In this document: positions 49,504 through 60,971 of the stretch, one piece after another
Numbering within the stretch: position 1 is the first letter of the stretch
Layout of the letters: every line of letters starts with the position of its first letter
Program-made: the position numbers and the translations under genes
Notes under the pieces: generated by a model
Databases searched by the model: none
The model's input: the letters and a program-made list of their open reading frames with translations, nothing else
Told to the model about the DNA's origin: nothing
NCBI GenBank assembly: GCA_020851555.1
Contig: JADZCM010000038.1
Location: 1 to 64,000 of the forward strand
DNA length: 64,000 nt
Origin: Bryobacterales bacterium
GTDB taxonomy: Bacteria > Acidobacteriota > Terriglobia > Bryobacterales > Bryobacteraceae
Direction of reading: 5' to 3'

Positions 49504-51048
49504 ATGCGTTTGGTGTGCGCGCTCTTCGTCCTCGCGGCCGCGCTCGCGGCGGCCGACGGCCGCGTCGATGCGCGCCGCCTGGCCCAGGACGCGGAGAAGG
49601 CCGAGCAATCCGGCGACCTCACCCGGGCGTTCTTCCTGTTCTCCCAGGCGGTTGCGGGCGACCCCTACAACCTCGAGTACCACCGCCGCCGCGAGCTTCT
49701 CCGGGTGCGGGTGGCTCTGGAGCCGGCGCAGCGGCCGGAGATGGCCGAGACGCCGCCCCCCGTGCAGCCTCCGGCGGGCCGTGAAGCGCTGCCTCCGGTG
49801 GAGTTGAGTGCGGCGCCCGGCCGGCAGGATCTGGAATTGCGCGGCGATGCCCGGTATCTTTTCACGGAGGTGGCGCGCGCCTACCAACTCGGCGTCGTCT
49901 TCGACGCGGACTATCAGGCGGGAGCGGTCATGCCGTTCCGCGCGCCGGGAGCCGGCTACCGGGAGGCCCTGCACGCGCTCTCCGCGGCGACCGGGTCTTT
50001 CGTGGTGCCCGTTGGCGAGCGTCTGGTGATGGTGGCCAGGGACACGCCGCAGAAGCGATCCGAACTGGAGCCGGTGGTTTCGGTCTCCGTGCCGGTCCCC
50101 TCCGCGATGTCAGACCAAGAGGCTCAGGAAATCATGAACGCCGCCCGCCAGACGCTGGCGCTGACCAGGGTGGCGTACGATTCGAAGCGGCAGGCGATTC
50201 TGCTGAGGGACCGGTTGAGCCTGGTCCGCCCGGCGCAGCGCCTGGTCGAAAGCCTCGCCGGACACCGGGTGGTCGTTTCCATTCAACTGGAGTTCATGGA
50301 ACAAGCCGGCGGCCGCTCGGCCTCCCACGGCGCATCCCTTCAGACGTTGTTTCCGCTGGTGAACTTCGGCAGAGCGTGGAACTCGATGCCGGGCATCCCC
50401 TCGGGATTCACGAAATTCCTCGTCTTTGGAGGCGGCCGCAGCCTGCTGGGCCTGGGGGTGGCCGACGCGCGGATGTTCGCCCGGATGACCGAATCGTCCG
50501 GGCACAGCCTGTTCCGGACCGAGGTGCGGTCGCTCGACCGGCAGCGGGTAACGGTCCACGTCGGCGACAAGTACCCCGTGCTCACCGGCAGGATCGTGTC
50601 GTCCGCCGCGGAGAACCAGTTGGTGTTCCCTCCAACCGTGAGCTTCGAGGATCTGGGGCTTTCGGTGGAAGTGACGCCGCGCGCCAACGGGTCCGGCGAA
50701 GTCACGCTGGAGTTGGAAGCGGAGTTCAAGGCGCTGACCGGACAGGTCGTGGATGACATCCCCGTGATCGCCAACCGGCGGCTGCAATCGACGGTCCGGC
50801 TCCGGTCGGGCGAGTGGGCGGTGATCGCCGGGCTGATGAGCTCCTCGCAGGCGCGGACGATCAGCGGGCTGGCGGGCTTCTCCAGGATTCCGGTGATTCG
50901 TGACGTACTGGGCTCGAACACGCGCGACCGCGCCACGGACGAGGTGGTGGTCATTTTGAAGCCTACGATCCTCGGCGTGGCGCCCCAGGACGGCGCCGCC
51001 GAGGCGCTCTGGGTGGGTACGGATCTTCGCCCTCGAGTGCCGCTGTAG
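49504..51048 (+). CDS. Type II/III secretion-type secretin (GspD/PilQ family)
   Basis: 514-aa outer-membrane protein. After the signal peptide (VCALFVLAAALAAADG) is a TPR-like helical part, an N-domain/STN-like region (LELRGDARYLFTEVARAYQLGVVFDADYQ), and the C-terminal secretin domain (EFMEQAGGRSAS, YPVLTGRIVSSAAENQLVFPPTVSFEDLGLSVEVTPR, VIAGLMSSSQARTISGLAGFSRIPVIRDVLG). It would form a large multimeric channel for a type II or pilus-like system. It is shorter than most GspD proteins; a separate pilin-like gene is at 17020-17490 but no other machine parts are here. Confidence 0.85.
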   Translation: MRLVCALFVLAAALAAADGRVDARRLAQDAEKAEQSGDLTRAFFLFSQAVAGDPYNLEYHRRRELLRVRVALEPAQRPEMAETPPPVQPPAGREALPPVELSAAPGRQDLELRGDARYLFTEVARAYQLGVVFDADYQAGAVMPFRAPGAGYREALHALSAATGSFVVPVGERLVMVARDTPQKRSELEPVVSVSVPVPSAMSDQEAQEIMNAARQTLALTRVAYDSKRQAILLRDRLSLVRPAQRLVESLAGHRVVVSIQLEFMEQAGGRSASHGASLQTLFPLVNFGRAWNSMPGIPSGFTKFLVFGGGRSLLGLGVADARMFARMTESSGHSLFRTEVRSLDRQRVTVHVGDKYPVLTGRIVSSAAENQLVFPPTVSFEDLGLSVEVTPRANGSGEVTLELEAEFKALTGQVVDDIPVIANRRLQSTVRLRSGEWAVIAGLMSSSQARTISGLAGFSRIPVIRDVLGSNTRDRATDEVVVILKPTILGVAPQDGAAEALWVGTDLRPRVPL

Positions 51049-51122
51049 CCCGGATCCCTGATCAGACTCCGGGGACCTCCCACCGTATTGAGAGGAAGCC
51101 GGGGCGGCGCCCGGCCTACGCA

Positions 51123-52529
51123 CTAACGATGCAGGCAGGTCTCCCAGCCGAGGTAGTTGTCAAAGGCTTCGGCCAGAACACCGGCGCACAGGGAGGCGTT
51201 CATGGCGACGTGGTGTTCGAAACCGTTGCGGCAGATGTAGCGCATCAACTTCTGGAGATCCGGGATCTCCACCACCGCCCGTGAGCCGAACGTGGCGAGC
51301 GGGTCGTCGGTGAAGCGGCCCTCTCCGGCATAGGCCCGGATGCACCCCGCTTGGTCGTCGGTTGTGATCCGGGCGAAGGTCACCGGGCCGGCCGGAGCGC
51401 GTCCCTCCATGGCGCCGAACGTGTTCTCCAGGCCCAGGGTGGAGCCCAGGATGGGCGCGTTGCTGATCTTGACGCCGGGGACGAAGCTCTTGGCCCAGTT
51501 GCCGCAGTGGAAGAACACGCATTTGTTCGGGTCCTGGCCGTAGTTATTGTTCCAGTCCACCAGTCCGCTCGGCCTGCCGGAAGCCAGTTGCAGGGCGTAC
51601 ATGGCCACGGCGCCGGCGACGTCCACCTCGCAGGCGCTGGGCATGAGCTTCTCGCTCATCATGCTCATGATGGTGCAGCAATTGACGCCATAGTTGCGCT
51701 GGAGGGAGCTCCAACACTGGAGGGCGGTGGCCTGCAAATCGTACTGGGCCATCCAATCCTCAAGCACGATTGCGAGCCTGGCCATAAGAACCAGGGACTC
51801 CGGCGGAACGCCCGGGGCGGCCGCGTAAGTCCCGATCTCATCGAGCTTGCGCCTGACGCGGGGATCGTCGCCGGGCAGCCGGTTGGCGTCGCCGAGCGCC
51901 TCGGACAGGTCCAGGGTGCTGACGCTGACGCCCGAAGCTTCCAGCAGTTTCTCGCTGTAGCGCGTCGTATTGAACGCGCTGGGCCGCGCGCCCACCGCGC
52001 CGATACGCGCCCGGCGGATGCCCCGGACCACGCGGCAGACGCCGAGGAAGTCCGCCAGGTCCTTGCGGAAGGTGCCGCTCAGGAGTTCGTCGGTATGAAG
52101 CGTGGTGAGCGAATAGGGAAAGCCATACTGGCGGAGGTTATTGCACACCGACACTTTGCCGCAGAACGCATCGCGCCGGCGTTCCACGCTGAGCTGGTTG
52201 AGATCATCCGGATAGGCCTGAACCAGCACGGGCACGTTCAGCCCGGCGAGTTTCAGCGTGTCCGCCACGCCCTTCTCGTCGCCGAAGTTCGGCAGCGTGA
52301 CCAGCACGCCGTCGATGCGGTCGCGGTTGGCGCGGAACAGTTCCGCGCAGCGCTTGGCGTGCGCCCAGGTTTCCACCGATCCCAGCTTGGTCTCGGTTTC
52401 CGAGACCATCACGGGATCGATGCCCGTTTCCTGGAACAGCTTCAGGACGTCCCGGCGCGCCTCGGTGACGAGGCGGTCAGGAAAGAAATCACGGTTTCCG
52501 ATGATAACACCCAGCGTCATATCAGCCAT
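51123..52529 (-). CDS. L-fucose/L-arabinose isomerase-family protein
   Basis: 468-aa protein of the fucose/arabinose isomerase fold, which interconverts aldoses and ketoses with a divalent metal. It opens with [21 protein letters not shown]. The body has [19 protein letters not shown]-terminal [29 protein letters not shown] (E and D as metal ligands) and FEHHVAM (His ligand), as in related isomerases. ATG 52529 gives the natural start. Last gene of the sugar operon, 7 bp after the binding-protein gene. It would convert the imported sugar to the ketose for the FGGY kinase. Confidence 0.8.
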   Translation of the reverse strand: MADMTLGVIIGNRDFFPDRLVTEARRDVLKLFQETGIDPVMVSETETKLGSVETWAHAKRCAELFRANRDRIDGVLVTLPNFGDEKGVADTLKLAGLNVPVLVQAYPDDLNQLSVERRRDAFCGKVSVCNNLRQYGFPYSLTTLHTDELLSGTFRKDLADFLGVCRVVRGIRRARIGAVGARPSAFNTTRYSEKLLEASGVSVSTLDLSEALGDANRLPGDDPRVRRKLDEIGTYAAAPGVPPESLVLMARLAIVLEDWMAQYDLQATALQCWSSLQRNYGVNCCTIMSMMSEKLMPSACEVDVAGAVAMYALQLASGRPSGLVDWNNNYGQDPNKCVFFHCGNWAKSFVPGVKISNAPILGSTLGLENTFGAMEGRAPAGPVTFARITTDDQAGCIRAYAGEGRFTDDPLATFGSRAVVEIPDLQKLMRYICRNGFEHHVAMNASLCAGVLAEAFDNYLGWETCLHR

Positions 52530-52536
52530 TTTGATT

Positions 52537-54486
<1,950 letters not shown>

Positions 54487-54490
<4 letters not shown>

Positions 54491-55983
54491 GACGCCGCCT
54501 CCGCGAGCGCGCTGTCGGTTGCCTGGGAGGCGGCGAACTCCGCGGTGACTCTGCCCCGCGACATGACAACGATCCGGTGAGCGGCAGCGCGCACTTCCTC
54601 CAGTTCGGATGACACCAGGATCACTCCCATGCCTTCCTCCGCCAGACGCCGGATGATCGAGTGGATCTCGCGCTTCGCGCCCACATCCACGCCGCGGGTC
54701 GGCTCATCCAGCAGCAGCACACGCGGCCCGGTCAGCAGACACCTGGCGATGATCACTTTCTGCTGGTTGCCGCCGCTCAAGGAGCCGATCTCCAGCCCCA
54801 GGCCGGCAGTCTTGATGCGCAGGCCGTTTACCATCTGCGCGGCGGCCGTTCGCTCTGCGGCCGGGGACAGCCATGCTCCACGCGAGAACTTCGCCAGGCC
54901 CGACAAAGTCATGTTCGCCAGGACCGAGATGCTTGGCACCAGCCCGTCCACCTGGCGGGCCTCCGGCACGATGGCCATTCCGGCAGCGATGCGGGCGGAG
55001 GTGTGCAGGCGGCCAAGCCGTCTGGAATCGAGAAAGACGCTGCCGGCGACCTCCGGATGCAGTCCCATCAGGCACTCCAGCAACTCCGTGCGGCCGGCGC
55101 CCATCAGGCCGTAGACTCCCAGTATTTCGCCGGCATGGAGGCTCAGCGAGACACCCTGCAGCACCGGGCGGCCGCTCGGGAGCGTGAGGGATAGGCCCTC
55201 GACGCGGAGCAGTTCGGGCCCGCTGCGGGCGGCGCCCGCCGTTTCCTCCGATCCGGCGGGCCTGCCGGTCATCTTCTCGACCAGCCAGCGCGCGTCCACA
55301 TCGGCAGCCGCGGCCTCGGCTACCATGCGGCCGTCGCGCAGTACCGACACATAGTCGGAGATCTCGAGCAGTTCTTCCAGCCGGTGCGATATATAGACCA
55401 CGGCCACACCGTGCGCTGCCAGGTCGCGGATAATGCGGAACAGAACGGCGATCTCGCCGGCGCTCAGGGCCGAGGTCGGCTCGTCCATCATCAGCACGCG
55501 GACGTTGCGGGCCAGGGCCTTGGCGATTTCGACGATCTGCTGCTGGCCCAGCGGTAAATCGCCCACCAGGGCCGTGGGATCTATCGGCTGCTCCAACCGG
55601 GCCAGCAGCCGGCGGGCCCGTTCCTGCTGCCCCCGCTTGTCGAGAACGCCGTGCCGGGTCAGCTCCCGCGCGAGGAAGATGTTCTCGGCTACGCTCAGAT
55701 TGGGGCAAAGGTTCAGTTCCTGGTGGATGATGCCGATGCCGAGAGCGTCGGCGCGGCGAACGGAATCCAGAGAGACCTCTACTCCGTCCATGCGCAGACG
55801 GCCGCGCGTGGGCCGCACGATGCCGGCCAGAACACCTACCAGTGTGGATTTGCCGGCGCCGTTTTCGCCGATGAGCGCGCTCACCTTGCCCCGATGAAGA
55901 CGGAAACTGACGCTGTCGAGCGCAAGGGTGCCGGGATACTGCACGGAGACTTCCCGCGCCTCAAGGACGACGTCCGTGTTCAC
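54487..55983 (-). CDS. Sugar ABC transporter ATPase, two nucleotide-binding domains (RbsA-type)
   Basis: 498-aa double ABC ATPase. The first domain has Walker A GENGAGKST, signature PLGQQQIVEIAKAL and Walker B LMMDEPTSAL. The second has the degenerate Walker A GLMGAGRTELLECLMG typical of RbsA, signature LSGGNQQKV and Walker B LLLDEPTRGVDVG. Energises the RbsC-type permease. Its end overlaps the permease start by 4 bp, and its start overlaps the DUF2291 gene end by 4 bp. Confidence 0.93.
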
Positions 55984-56633
55984 CGGCGCTCCTCCACGGT
56001 CAGTTCCACCGGCACCAGATCGCGCAGCGGGGGAGCCGCCGACTCTTCCGCGGCCAGCGTGCCGGCGAATGCGACCACGCAGCCTTCGAGCGAGGCCGTG
56101 TCCAGAGGGGCCAGAACGGTCTTCACCACCCGGTCGTTCAGCTCGTTGCCCACATCGGCAAACTGGAGTTGATTCACGAAATCCGAGAACCGCACAATCC
56201 CGGTGGCGTCCCGCAGCGATACGCCGCGCAGCACTGGCCCGATCTGGATTGACACGTCCGCCTTCCCGTCCAGCGGGGCGACATCAATCAGCGCCAGCCC
56301 GGTGCGCGAACCCCTGTCGACTTCCAGCACCACGCCGCGTCCCTTGACGATGTAGTAAGCAGGCCCACCGCCTTCCCGATGGCCGTAGCGGGCCAGGGCC
56401 TCCGTCGGGGCCGTGGCCAGTGCGTCCAGCAGCGTCCGCGCCTCGACAGCCGCGCTGCGGACCGCGGGAACCAGCTTCGCTGCCCAGATGGAATCCACGT
56501 AGGCCGCGGCAGTCTGGGTGGCAGGGTCCGCGGCACCCTGCTCGCTCGCGATGGGCCGCACCGTCCAAGGCACGCAGGAGGCCAGCGGCAACCACAACAG
56601 CGCCACCAGGAGGATGGCGCGCCTTCCCGTCAT
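55980..56633 (-). CDS. DUF2291 family periplasmic lipoprotein
   Basis: 217-aa exported protein with a lipobox (LPLASC). DUF2291 features are the opening CVPWTVRPI, TAAAYVDSIWAAKLVPAVRSAA, and the beta-rich later part (VLEVDRGSRTGLALIDV, IRFSDFVNQLQFADVGNELN). Its biochemical role is unknown; the family is found inside ribose-type sugar ABC operons with transketolase and FGGY kinase genes, as here. It may be an accessory binding or sensor component. Overlaps both neighbours by 4 bp. Confidence 0.85.
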   Translation of the reverse strand: MTGRRAILLVALLWLPLASCVPWTVRPIASEQGAADPATQTAAAYVDSIWAAKLVPAVRSAAVEARTLLDALATAPTEALARYGHREGGGPAYYIVKGRGVVLEVDRGSRTGLALIDVAPLDGKADVSIQIGPVLRGVSLRDATGIVRFSDFVNQLQFADVGNELNDRVVKTVLAPLDTASLEGCVVAFAGTLAAEESAAPPLRDLVPVELTVEERR

Positions 56634-57589
56634 CGACTCCTCCCGTGCAACAGCCGTTGTGCGGTTGCCAGATCGGTGATGAGGACCTTCACCAGTTTGC
56701 CCGCCAGCGCTCCACGGATGGCGTTCAGTTTCCGGCGTCCGCCCGCCACGCCGATGACCCTGGGTACGCGCCGGAGTTCGTTCAGATCCATGCTGATGAC
56801 GCGGTCGTTGAGCGGCGTGATCACCGGCTGCCCGGCGGCGTCGAAGAATCGCAGGCAGATGTCGCCCACCGCCCCTTTGCCGGTCAACTGCCTCAACTCC
56901 TGGTTCGAGAAGACGTTGCCGCTGGCCGCCAGCATCTTAGAAGGCTCTACGGCTCCGATTCCCACCAGCGCGACCGTGACGGACTTAAACAGCGCCAGCG
57001 CCTCCCGCACGTACTGGTCTTTCATCAGGACGCGCTTGGCTTCCGGTGAGCCGACCACCCCCGGAGCGGGCAACAAGATCGCCTCCGCCGAGATCAGTCC
57101 AGCCAGACGGCGCGTGACATTGGTGGCGTGCATGGCCGCACCCGGGCTGCCGACGCCGCCCAGAATCTGGACTACTCGCGTGGCGCCGGCGCGTTGCGTG
57201 GGGCGCATGGCCTCCACCATGGCCAGCAGGGCGGCGCTCCAGCAGGAGATGCCGATCACGTCGCCCGGCTTGAGAGTGCTCTCGACGGTGAAGGCGGCGG
57301 CCGCGCCCAAGTCGCGCACGATCTGGTCCTCGTCGTCCACACAGTCAACGACAACCGCGTCCTCCAGTCCGTAGGCTTCCTGTAGGGCCTCTTCCAGTTC
57401 CGGGTGTGTGCCGGACGGCACGCTGAGGATCACACGGATGATCCCTTCCTTCTCCGCGCGCTTGAGGACGCGCGAGACCGTGGACTGGTGGATGTTGAGG
57501 CGCTTCATGATCATGGTTTGCGTGAGGCCCTGCTGGTGGTACATGCGGGCCACCTTGGCCATCAAACGCAGTTCGTCAAGGCGCGCCAT
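56630..57589 (-). CDS. SorC/DeoR-type sugar-binding transcriptional regulator
   Basis: 319-aa regulator. The N-terminal helix-turn-helix (YHQQGLTQTMIMKRLNIHQSTVSRVLKRAEKEGIIRVIL) precedes a sugar-phosphate-binding domain (VQILGGVGSPGAAMHATNVTRRLAGLISAEAILLPAPGVVGS...LFKSVTVALVGIGAVEPS). It likely senses a phosphorylated intermediate of the operon's pathway. A triple 8-bp repeat upstream of the first operon gene (60821-60856) is the candidate operator. It begins 3 bp after the kinase gene end. Confidence 0.9.
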   Translation of the reverse strand: MARLDELRLMAKVARMYHQQGLTQTMIMKRLNIHQSTVSRVLKRAEKEGIIRVILSVPSGTHPELEEALQEAYGLEDAVVVDCVDDEDQIVRDLGAAAAFTVESTLKPGDVIGISCWSAALLAMVEAMRPTQRAGATRVVQILGGVGSPGAAMHATNVTRRLAGLISAEAILLPAPGVVGSPEAKRVLMKDQYVREALALFKSVTVALVGIGAVEPSKMLAASGNVFSNQELRQLTGKGAVGDICLRFFDAAGQPVITPLNDRVISMDLNELRRVPRVIGVAGGRRKLNAIRGALAGKLVKVLITDLATAQRLLHGRSR

Positions 57590-57592
57590 GGG

Positions 57593-59071
57593 CTATGGTT
57601 CCCCGGCCGCCCCGTGCAGCCTGGCGCGCGCTACGGCCTCACGCCACCCCGCGCAGCGGGCGTCCCGTTCGGTTTGATTCATCCGTGGCTCGAAGCGGTC
57701 CTCCGGGCGCGGCAGCGCCCGGAGTTCGCCAGCCGACTTCCAAAGGCCCACGGCCAGTCCCGCCAACCAAGCAGCGCCGATGGCCGAGAGGTCCGCCGAC
57801 AGGTTGCGGACCACCGGCCGGCCCAGGATATCCGCCTGGAACTGCATCAGGGAATCGTTCCGGCTGGCGCCGCCGTCCGCCAGCAGCTCAGGCAGATCGA
57901 CCGACACATCCTGCCGCATTGCCTCGAAAACATCCCGAACCTGGTAGGCGATCGATTCCAGCGTGGCGCGCGCCACCTGCGCCGCAGTAGTCCCGCGGGT
58001 GAGCCCCGAGATGAGCCCGCGTGCCGTAGAATCCCAGTAGGGCGCCCCCAGGCCGGCAAACGCCGGCACCAGGTAGACACCGCCCGCACCGGGCGCCTCA
58101 AGCGCCAGCGCCGCGGCGCCGGAAGCCGGATCCGCCAGCCGCAGGAACTCACCCAGCCACTGCACCGCGCCGCCGGTCATGAAGATGTTGCCTTCCAGGG
58201 CATACGTCGCGGCGGGCCCCTGCCACCAAGCAATGGTTGTGGACAAACCATGACTGGAGAAGGCCGGCTGTCCAGTCAAGGTCATCAGCGACGAGCCGGT
58301 TCCGTAGGTCGCCTTCACCGAACCGGGCTCGAAGGCGGCGTGTCCGAAAAGCGCGGCGTGCGAGTCCCCGATCAGACCGGCGATCGGCACGCCCGCCCAT
58401 TCACCGGCCGTTCCACTGGAAGGACGGATCTCGGGCAACGCCTGTCGGGGAACCTGGAAGACACCGAGCAGCTCATCATCCCAGTCGAGCCTCCGCAGGT
58501 TGAGCAGTTGGGTGCGCGAGGCATTGGTGGCGTCGCAGGCATGCACCCGGCCCCCGGTGAGGTTCCACAGAACCCAGCTATCCACGGTGCCCAGGCACAG
58601 GTCGCCGGCCTCGGCGCGCTTCTGCCCACCGGGGATGTTGTCCAGCAGCCAGCGCAGCTTGCTGGCGGAGAACAGCGGGTCGATCCCCAGGCCGGTGCGC
58701 TCGATGAGCATGGGCTCCAGCCCCCGGCGGCGCAGGTCGTCGCAAAAGGCAGCGGAACGGCGGCATTGCCAAACGATGCACGGAGCCGCGGCTTCGCCCG
58801 TCTTCCGATCCCAGGCCACCACCGATTCCCGCTGGTTGGAGACGCCGACGGCCGCCAGTTCCGCGCCGGCGGCCTGCGCCAGGCACTCGTCGATGGCTTC
58901 CGCCACGCTTCGCCAGAGCACCCCCGCGTCCTGCTCCACCCAGCCGGGTTGGGGGAAATGAATAGAGAGCGGGCGCGAGGCCCGCGCCGCTACACCGCCC
59001 TTGTCATCAATCAGGAGGACCTTGGTATTGGTGGTGCCTTGATCAATCGCCAGTACGAGTTTGCGCTTCAT
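57593..59071 (-). CDS. FGGY-family carbohydrate kinase (glycerol/ketose kinase-like)
   Basis: 492-aa FGGY kinase. ATP-grasp is AIDQGTTNTKVLLID, the catalytic-domain motif is AGLIGDSHAALFG (the Asp corresponds to the catalytic base; glycerol kinases usually have GDQQAA), FGGY signatures YGTGSSLMTLTG and LADGGASRNDSLMQFQADILGRPV follow. The residue change at the catalytic loop suggests a substrate other than glycerol, probably a ketose from the isomerase. The start overlaps the transketolase subunit end by 29 bp. Confidence 0.88.
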   Translation of the reverse strand: MKRKLVLAIDQGTTNTKVLLIDDKGGVAARASRPLSIHFPQPGWVEQDAGVLWRSVAEAIDECLAQAAGAELAAVGVSNQRESVVAWDRKTGEAAAPCIVWQCRRSAAFCDDLRRRGLEPMLIERTGLGIDPLFSASKLRWLLDNIPGGQKRAEAGDLCLGTVDSWVLWNLTGGRVHACDATNASRTQLLNLRRLDWDDELLGVFQVPRQALPEIRPSSGTAGEWAGVPIAGLIGDSHAALFGHAAFEPGSVKATYGTGSSLMTLTGQPAFSSHGLSTTIAWWQGPAATYALEGNIFMTGGAVQWLGEFLRLADPASGAAALALEAPGAGGVYLVPAFAGLGAPYWDSTARGLISGLTRGTTAAQVARATLESIAYQVRDVFEAMRQDVSVDLPELLADGGASRNDSLMQFQADILGRPVVRNLSADLSAIGAAWLAGLAVGLWKSAGELRALPRPEDRFEPRMNQTERDARCAGWREAVARARLHGAAGEP

Positions 59072-60014
59072 CACGGACTCTCCCGTAAACCAGCTCACGC
59101 GCGGCGTCTCGTATGCCCTGGGCAGTCAATCCGAAGTGCTCGAACAGCCAGGGGGTGGGGCCGGTCGGTGCGAACACGCCCGGCACGCCCAGGATCCGCA
59201 TCGGCGCCGGGGCGGCGCTCACCACCGCCTCCGCCACGGCGCTGCCCAGGCCGCCGTGGATGGAATGCTCCTCCACGGTTACGATCGCGCCGGTTTCGCC
59301 CGCCGCGGAGATGACGGCTTCACGGTCGAGCGGCTTGAGTGTGGAGAGATTCAGGACCCGGGCCTGTATGCCCTCCTCTCCCAGCATGCCGGCGGCGGCC
59401 AGCGCGCGTGACACCATGGTGCCGTTGGCGATCAGGGTGACGTCCGTGCCCTCCCGCAACACGGCCGCGCGGCCGATCTGGAATTGATAGCCCGCGGGGT
59501 GAACCGCCGGAACGGGCATGCGGCTTACTCGCAAAAAGACCGGGCCGTCGGTCCGGGCGATGGCGTGCACGGCCTGCCGGGTCTCCTCGGGATCGGCAGG
59601 GACGACGATGGCGAGATTCGGAATCACACGCGTCCAGGCGAGGTCCTCGATGGAATGGTGGGTGGGGCCGAGCGCGCCATAGGCCATGCCGCTCGACATC
59701 CCGCAGAGCTTGACGTTGGCGCGGCCATAACCGAGGTCCACCTTCACCTGCTCCAGGGATCGCCCCGTCAGGAAGCAGGCCGCGCCGCAGACGAAGGGCG
59801 TTTTGCCCCCGTTGGCCAAACCCGCGCTCACGCCGATCAGGTTCTGCTCGGCGATGCCGACGTTGACGAAGCGCTCCGGGAAGCGCTTCCGGAAGTTGGT
59901 GATGTTGGAAGAGCCGATGGAGTCGTTTGTCACCACCACAATGCGCGGGTCGGCCGAAGCGAGCTCTTCGAGCGCCTGTGCGAAAGCCTGCCTGCAATCG
60001 AACAGTTCACTCAC
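59043..60014 (-). CDS. Transketolase, C-terminal subunit (split transketolase)
   Basis: 323-aa subunit with the pyrimidine-binding and C-terminal domains of transketolase. Motifs are RFPERFVNVGIAEQNLIGVSAGLANGGKTPFVCGAACFL (catalytic Glu region), GMSSGMAYGALGPTHHSIEDLAWTRVIPNLAIVVPAD and ILGVPGVFAPTG. It starts at GTG 60014, overlapping the N-terminal subunit stop as GTGA. Together the pair transfers a two-carbon unit with TPP. Confidence 0.92.
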   Translation of the reverse strand: MSELFDCRQAFAQALEELASADPRIVVVTNDSIGSSNITNFRKRFPERFVNVGIAEQNLIGVSAGLANGGKTPFVCGAACFLTGRSLEQVKVDLGYGRANVKLCGMSSGMAYGALGPTHHSIEDLAWTRVIPNLAIVVPADPEETRQAVHAIARTDGPVFLRVSRMPVPAVHPAGYQFQIGRAAVLREGTDVTLIANGTMVSRALAAAGMLGEEGIQARVLNLSTLKPLDREAVISAAGETGAIVTVEEHSIHGGLGSAVAEAVVSAAPAPMRILGVPGVFAPTGPTPWLFEHFGLTAQGIRDAARELVYGRVRDEAQTRTGD

Positions 60015-60829
60015 TGGCCGTGCGCCTCCAGTTCCTCCAGTGCGCGATCCAGTTCCTCGCCGGAAGGGACCCGGTGGTGCCATTCCACGCGATCCTCCAT
60101 GAAGGAGACCCCCTTGCCCTTGTGCGTGTGGGCGATCAGGCAGTTCGGTTTGCCGGGCTGGAGCGGTAAACCTTGCAGCAGCGACCACAACGCCTCATGA
60201 TCGTGGCCGTCCACCTCGGCCACCGTCCATCCGAACGCCCGCCACTTGTCAGCCAGGGGCTCGAGCCGCATCGCGGTTTCGGTGGCGTCGCCCTGCTGGA
60301 AGCGGTTGCGGTCCACGATGACCGTGAGATTATCGAGCCCGTAGTGGGCGGCCATCATGGCCGCTTCCCAGTTGCTGCCTTCCTGGAGCTCGCCATCCCC
60401 CACCAGCACGTAGGTGCGCCATGCAGCGCCGTCCATTTTCGCCGCCAGCGCCGCCCCCGCGCCGATGGGCAGACCGTGTCCCAGAGGGCCGGTGCAGGCT
60501 TCGACTCCCGGCACCTTGTTGCGATCGGGGTGCCCGTTGAGGGCGGAAAGAGGCTGCATGTAGGTGTCCAGGTCTTCCAGTGGGAAGAAGCCCGCTGCCG
60601 CCAGCGCCGCATACAACGCCCCGGAACAGTGGCCCTTGCTCATGATGAAACGGTCGCGGTCGGGAGCGGAAGGGTCTTTGGGATCGATGCGCAGAACGCC
60701 GAAGTAGAGAACGCTCAGGATGTCCGCCGACGACAGGTCGCCGCCGGGGTGGCCGAGGCGGGCGCGGTGCACCATGGCCAGGCTGCGGCGGCGGATAAGG
60801 TTCGCCTGCTTTACAAGGTCGTCATGCAT
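60011..60829 (-). CDS. Transketolase, N-terminal subunit (split transketolase)
   Basis: 272-aa subunit with the TPP pyrophosphate-binding domain. Motifs are ARLGHPGGDLSSADILSVLYF, FIMSKGHCSGALYAALAAAGFF and the TPP/Mg motif VLVGDGELQEGSNWEAAMMAAHYGLDNLTVIVDRN. First gene of the sugar operon. ATG 60829 fits the family start; another ATG at 60853 is possible. The operator-like repeats overlap this start. Confidence 0.92.
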   Translation of the reverse strand: MHDDLVKQANLIRRRSLAMVHRARLGHPGGDLSSADILSVLYFGVLRIDPKDPSAPDRDRFIMSKGHCSGALYAALAAAGFFPLEDLDTYMQPLSALNGHPDRNKVPGVEACTGPLGHGLPIGAGAALAAKMDGAAWRTYVLVGDGELQEGSNWEAAMMAAHYGLDNLTVIVDRNRFQQGDATETAMRLEPLADKWRAFGWTVAEVDGHDHEALWSLLQGLPLQPGKPNCLIAHTHKGKGVSFMEDRVEWHHRVPSGEELDRALEELEAHGQ

Positions 60830-60856
60830 ACCAATGCATGACCGCTCAGTCATGCA
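60821..60856. promoter_or_regulatory. Triple GTCATGCA repeat, probable operator of the sugar operon
   Basis: GTCATGCAT (60821-60829) and its inverted copy ATGCATGAC (60834-60842) form a perfect 9-bp palindrome with a 4-bp centre. A third copy GTCATGCA (60849-60856) makes a second perfect 8-bp inverted repeat with the middle copy. The block covers the start of the first operon gene. SorC-family regulators bind such repeated inverted sites, so this is the best candidate operator; it has not been tested. Confidence 0.55.
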
Positions 60857-60971
60857 ATCTCGACTCTACCACGGCCTCCACCGCTTTTCAATTGCGCGTC
60901 TGGGCCGGGGCAGGCCGCGCTGTGGGGACAATTCTGAGGTACGCTGGAGCGGATGCGTCAGACAGAGGTGC

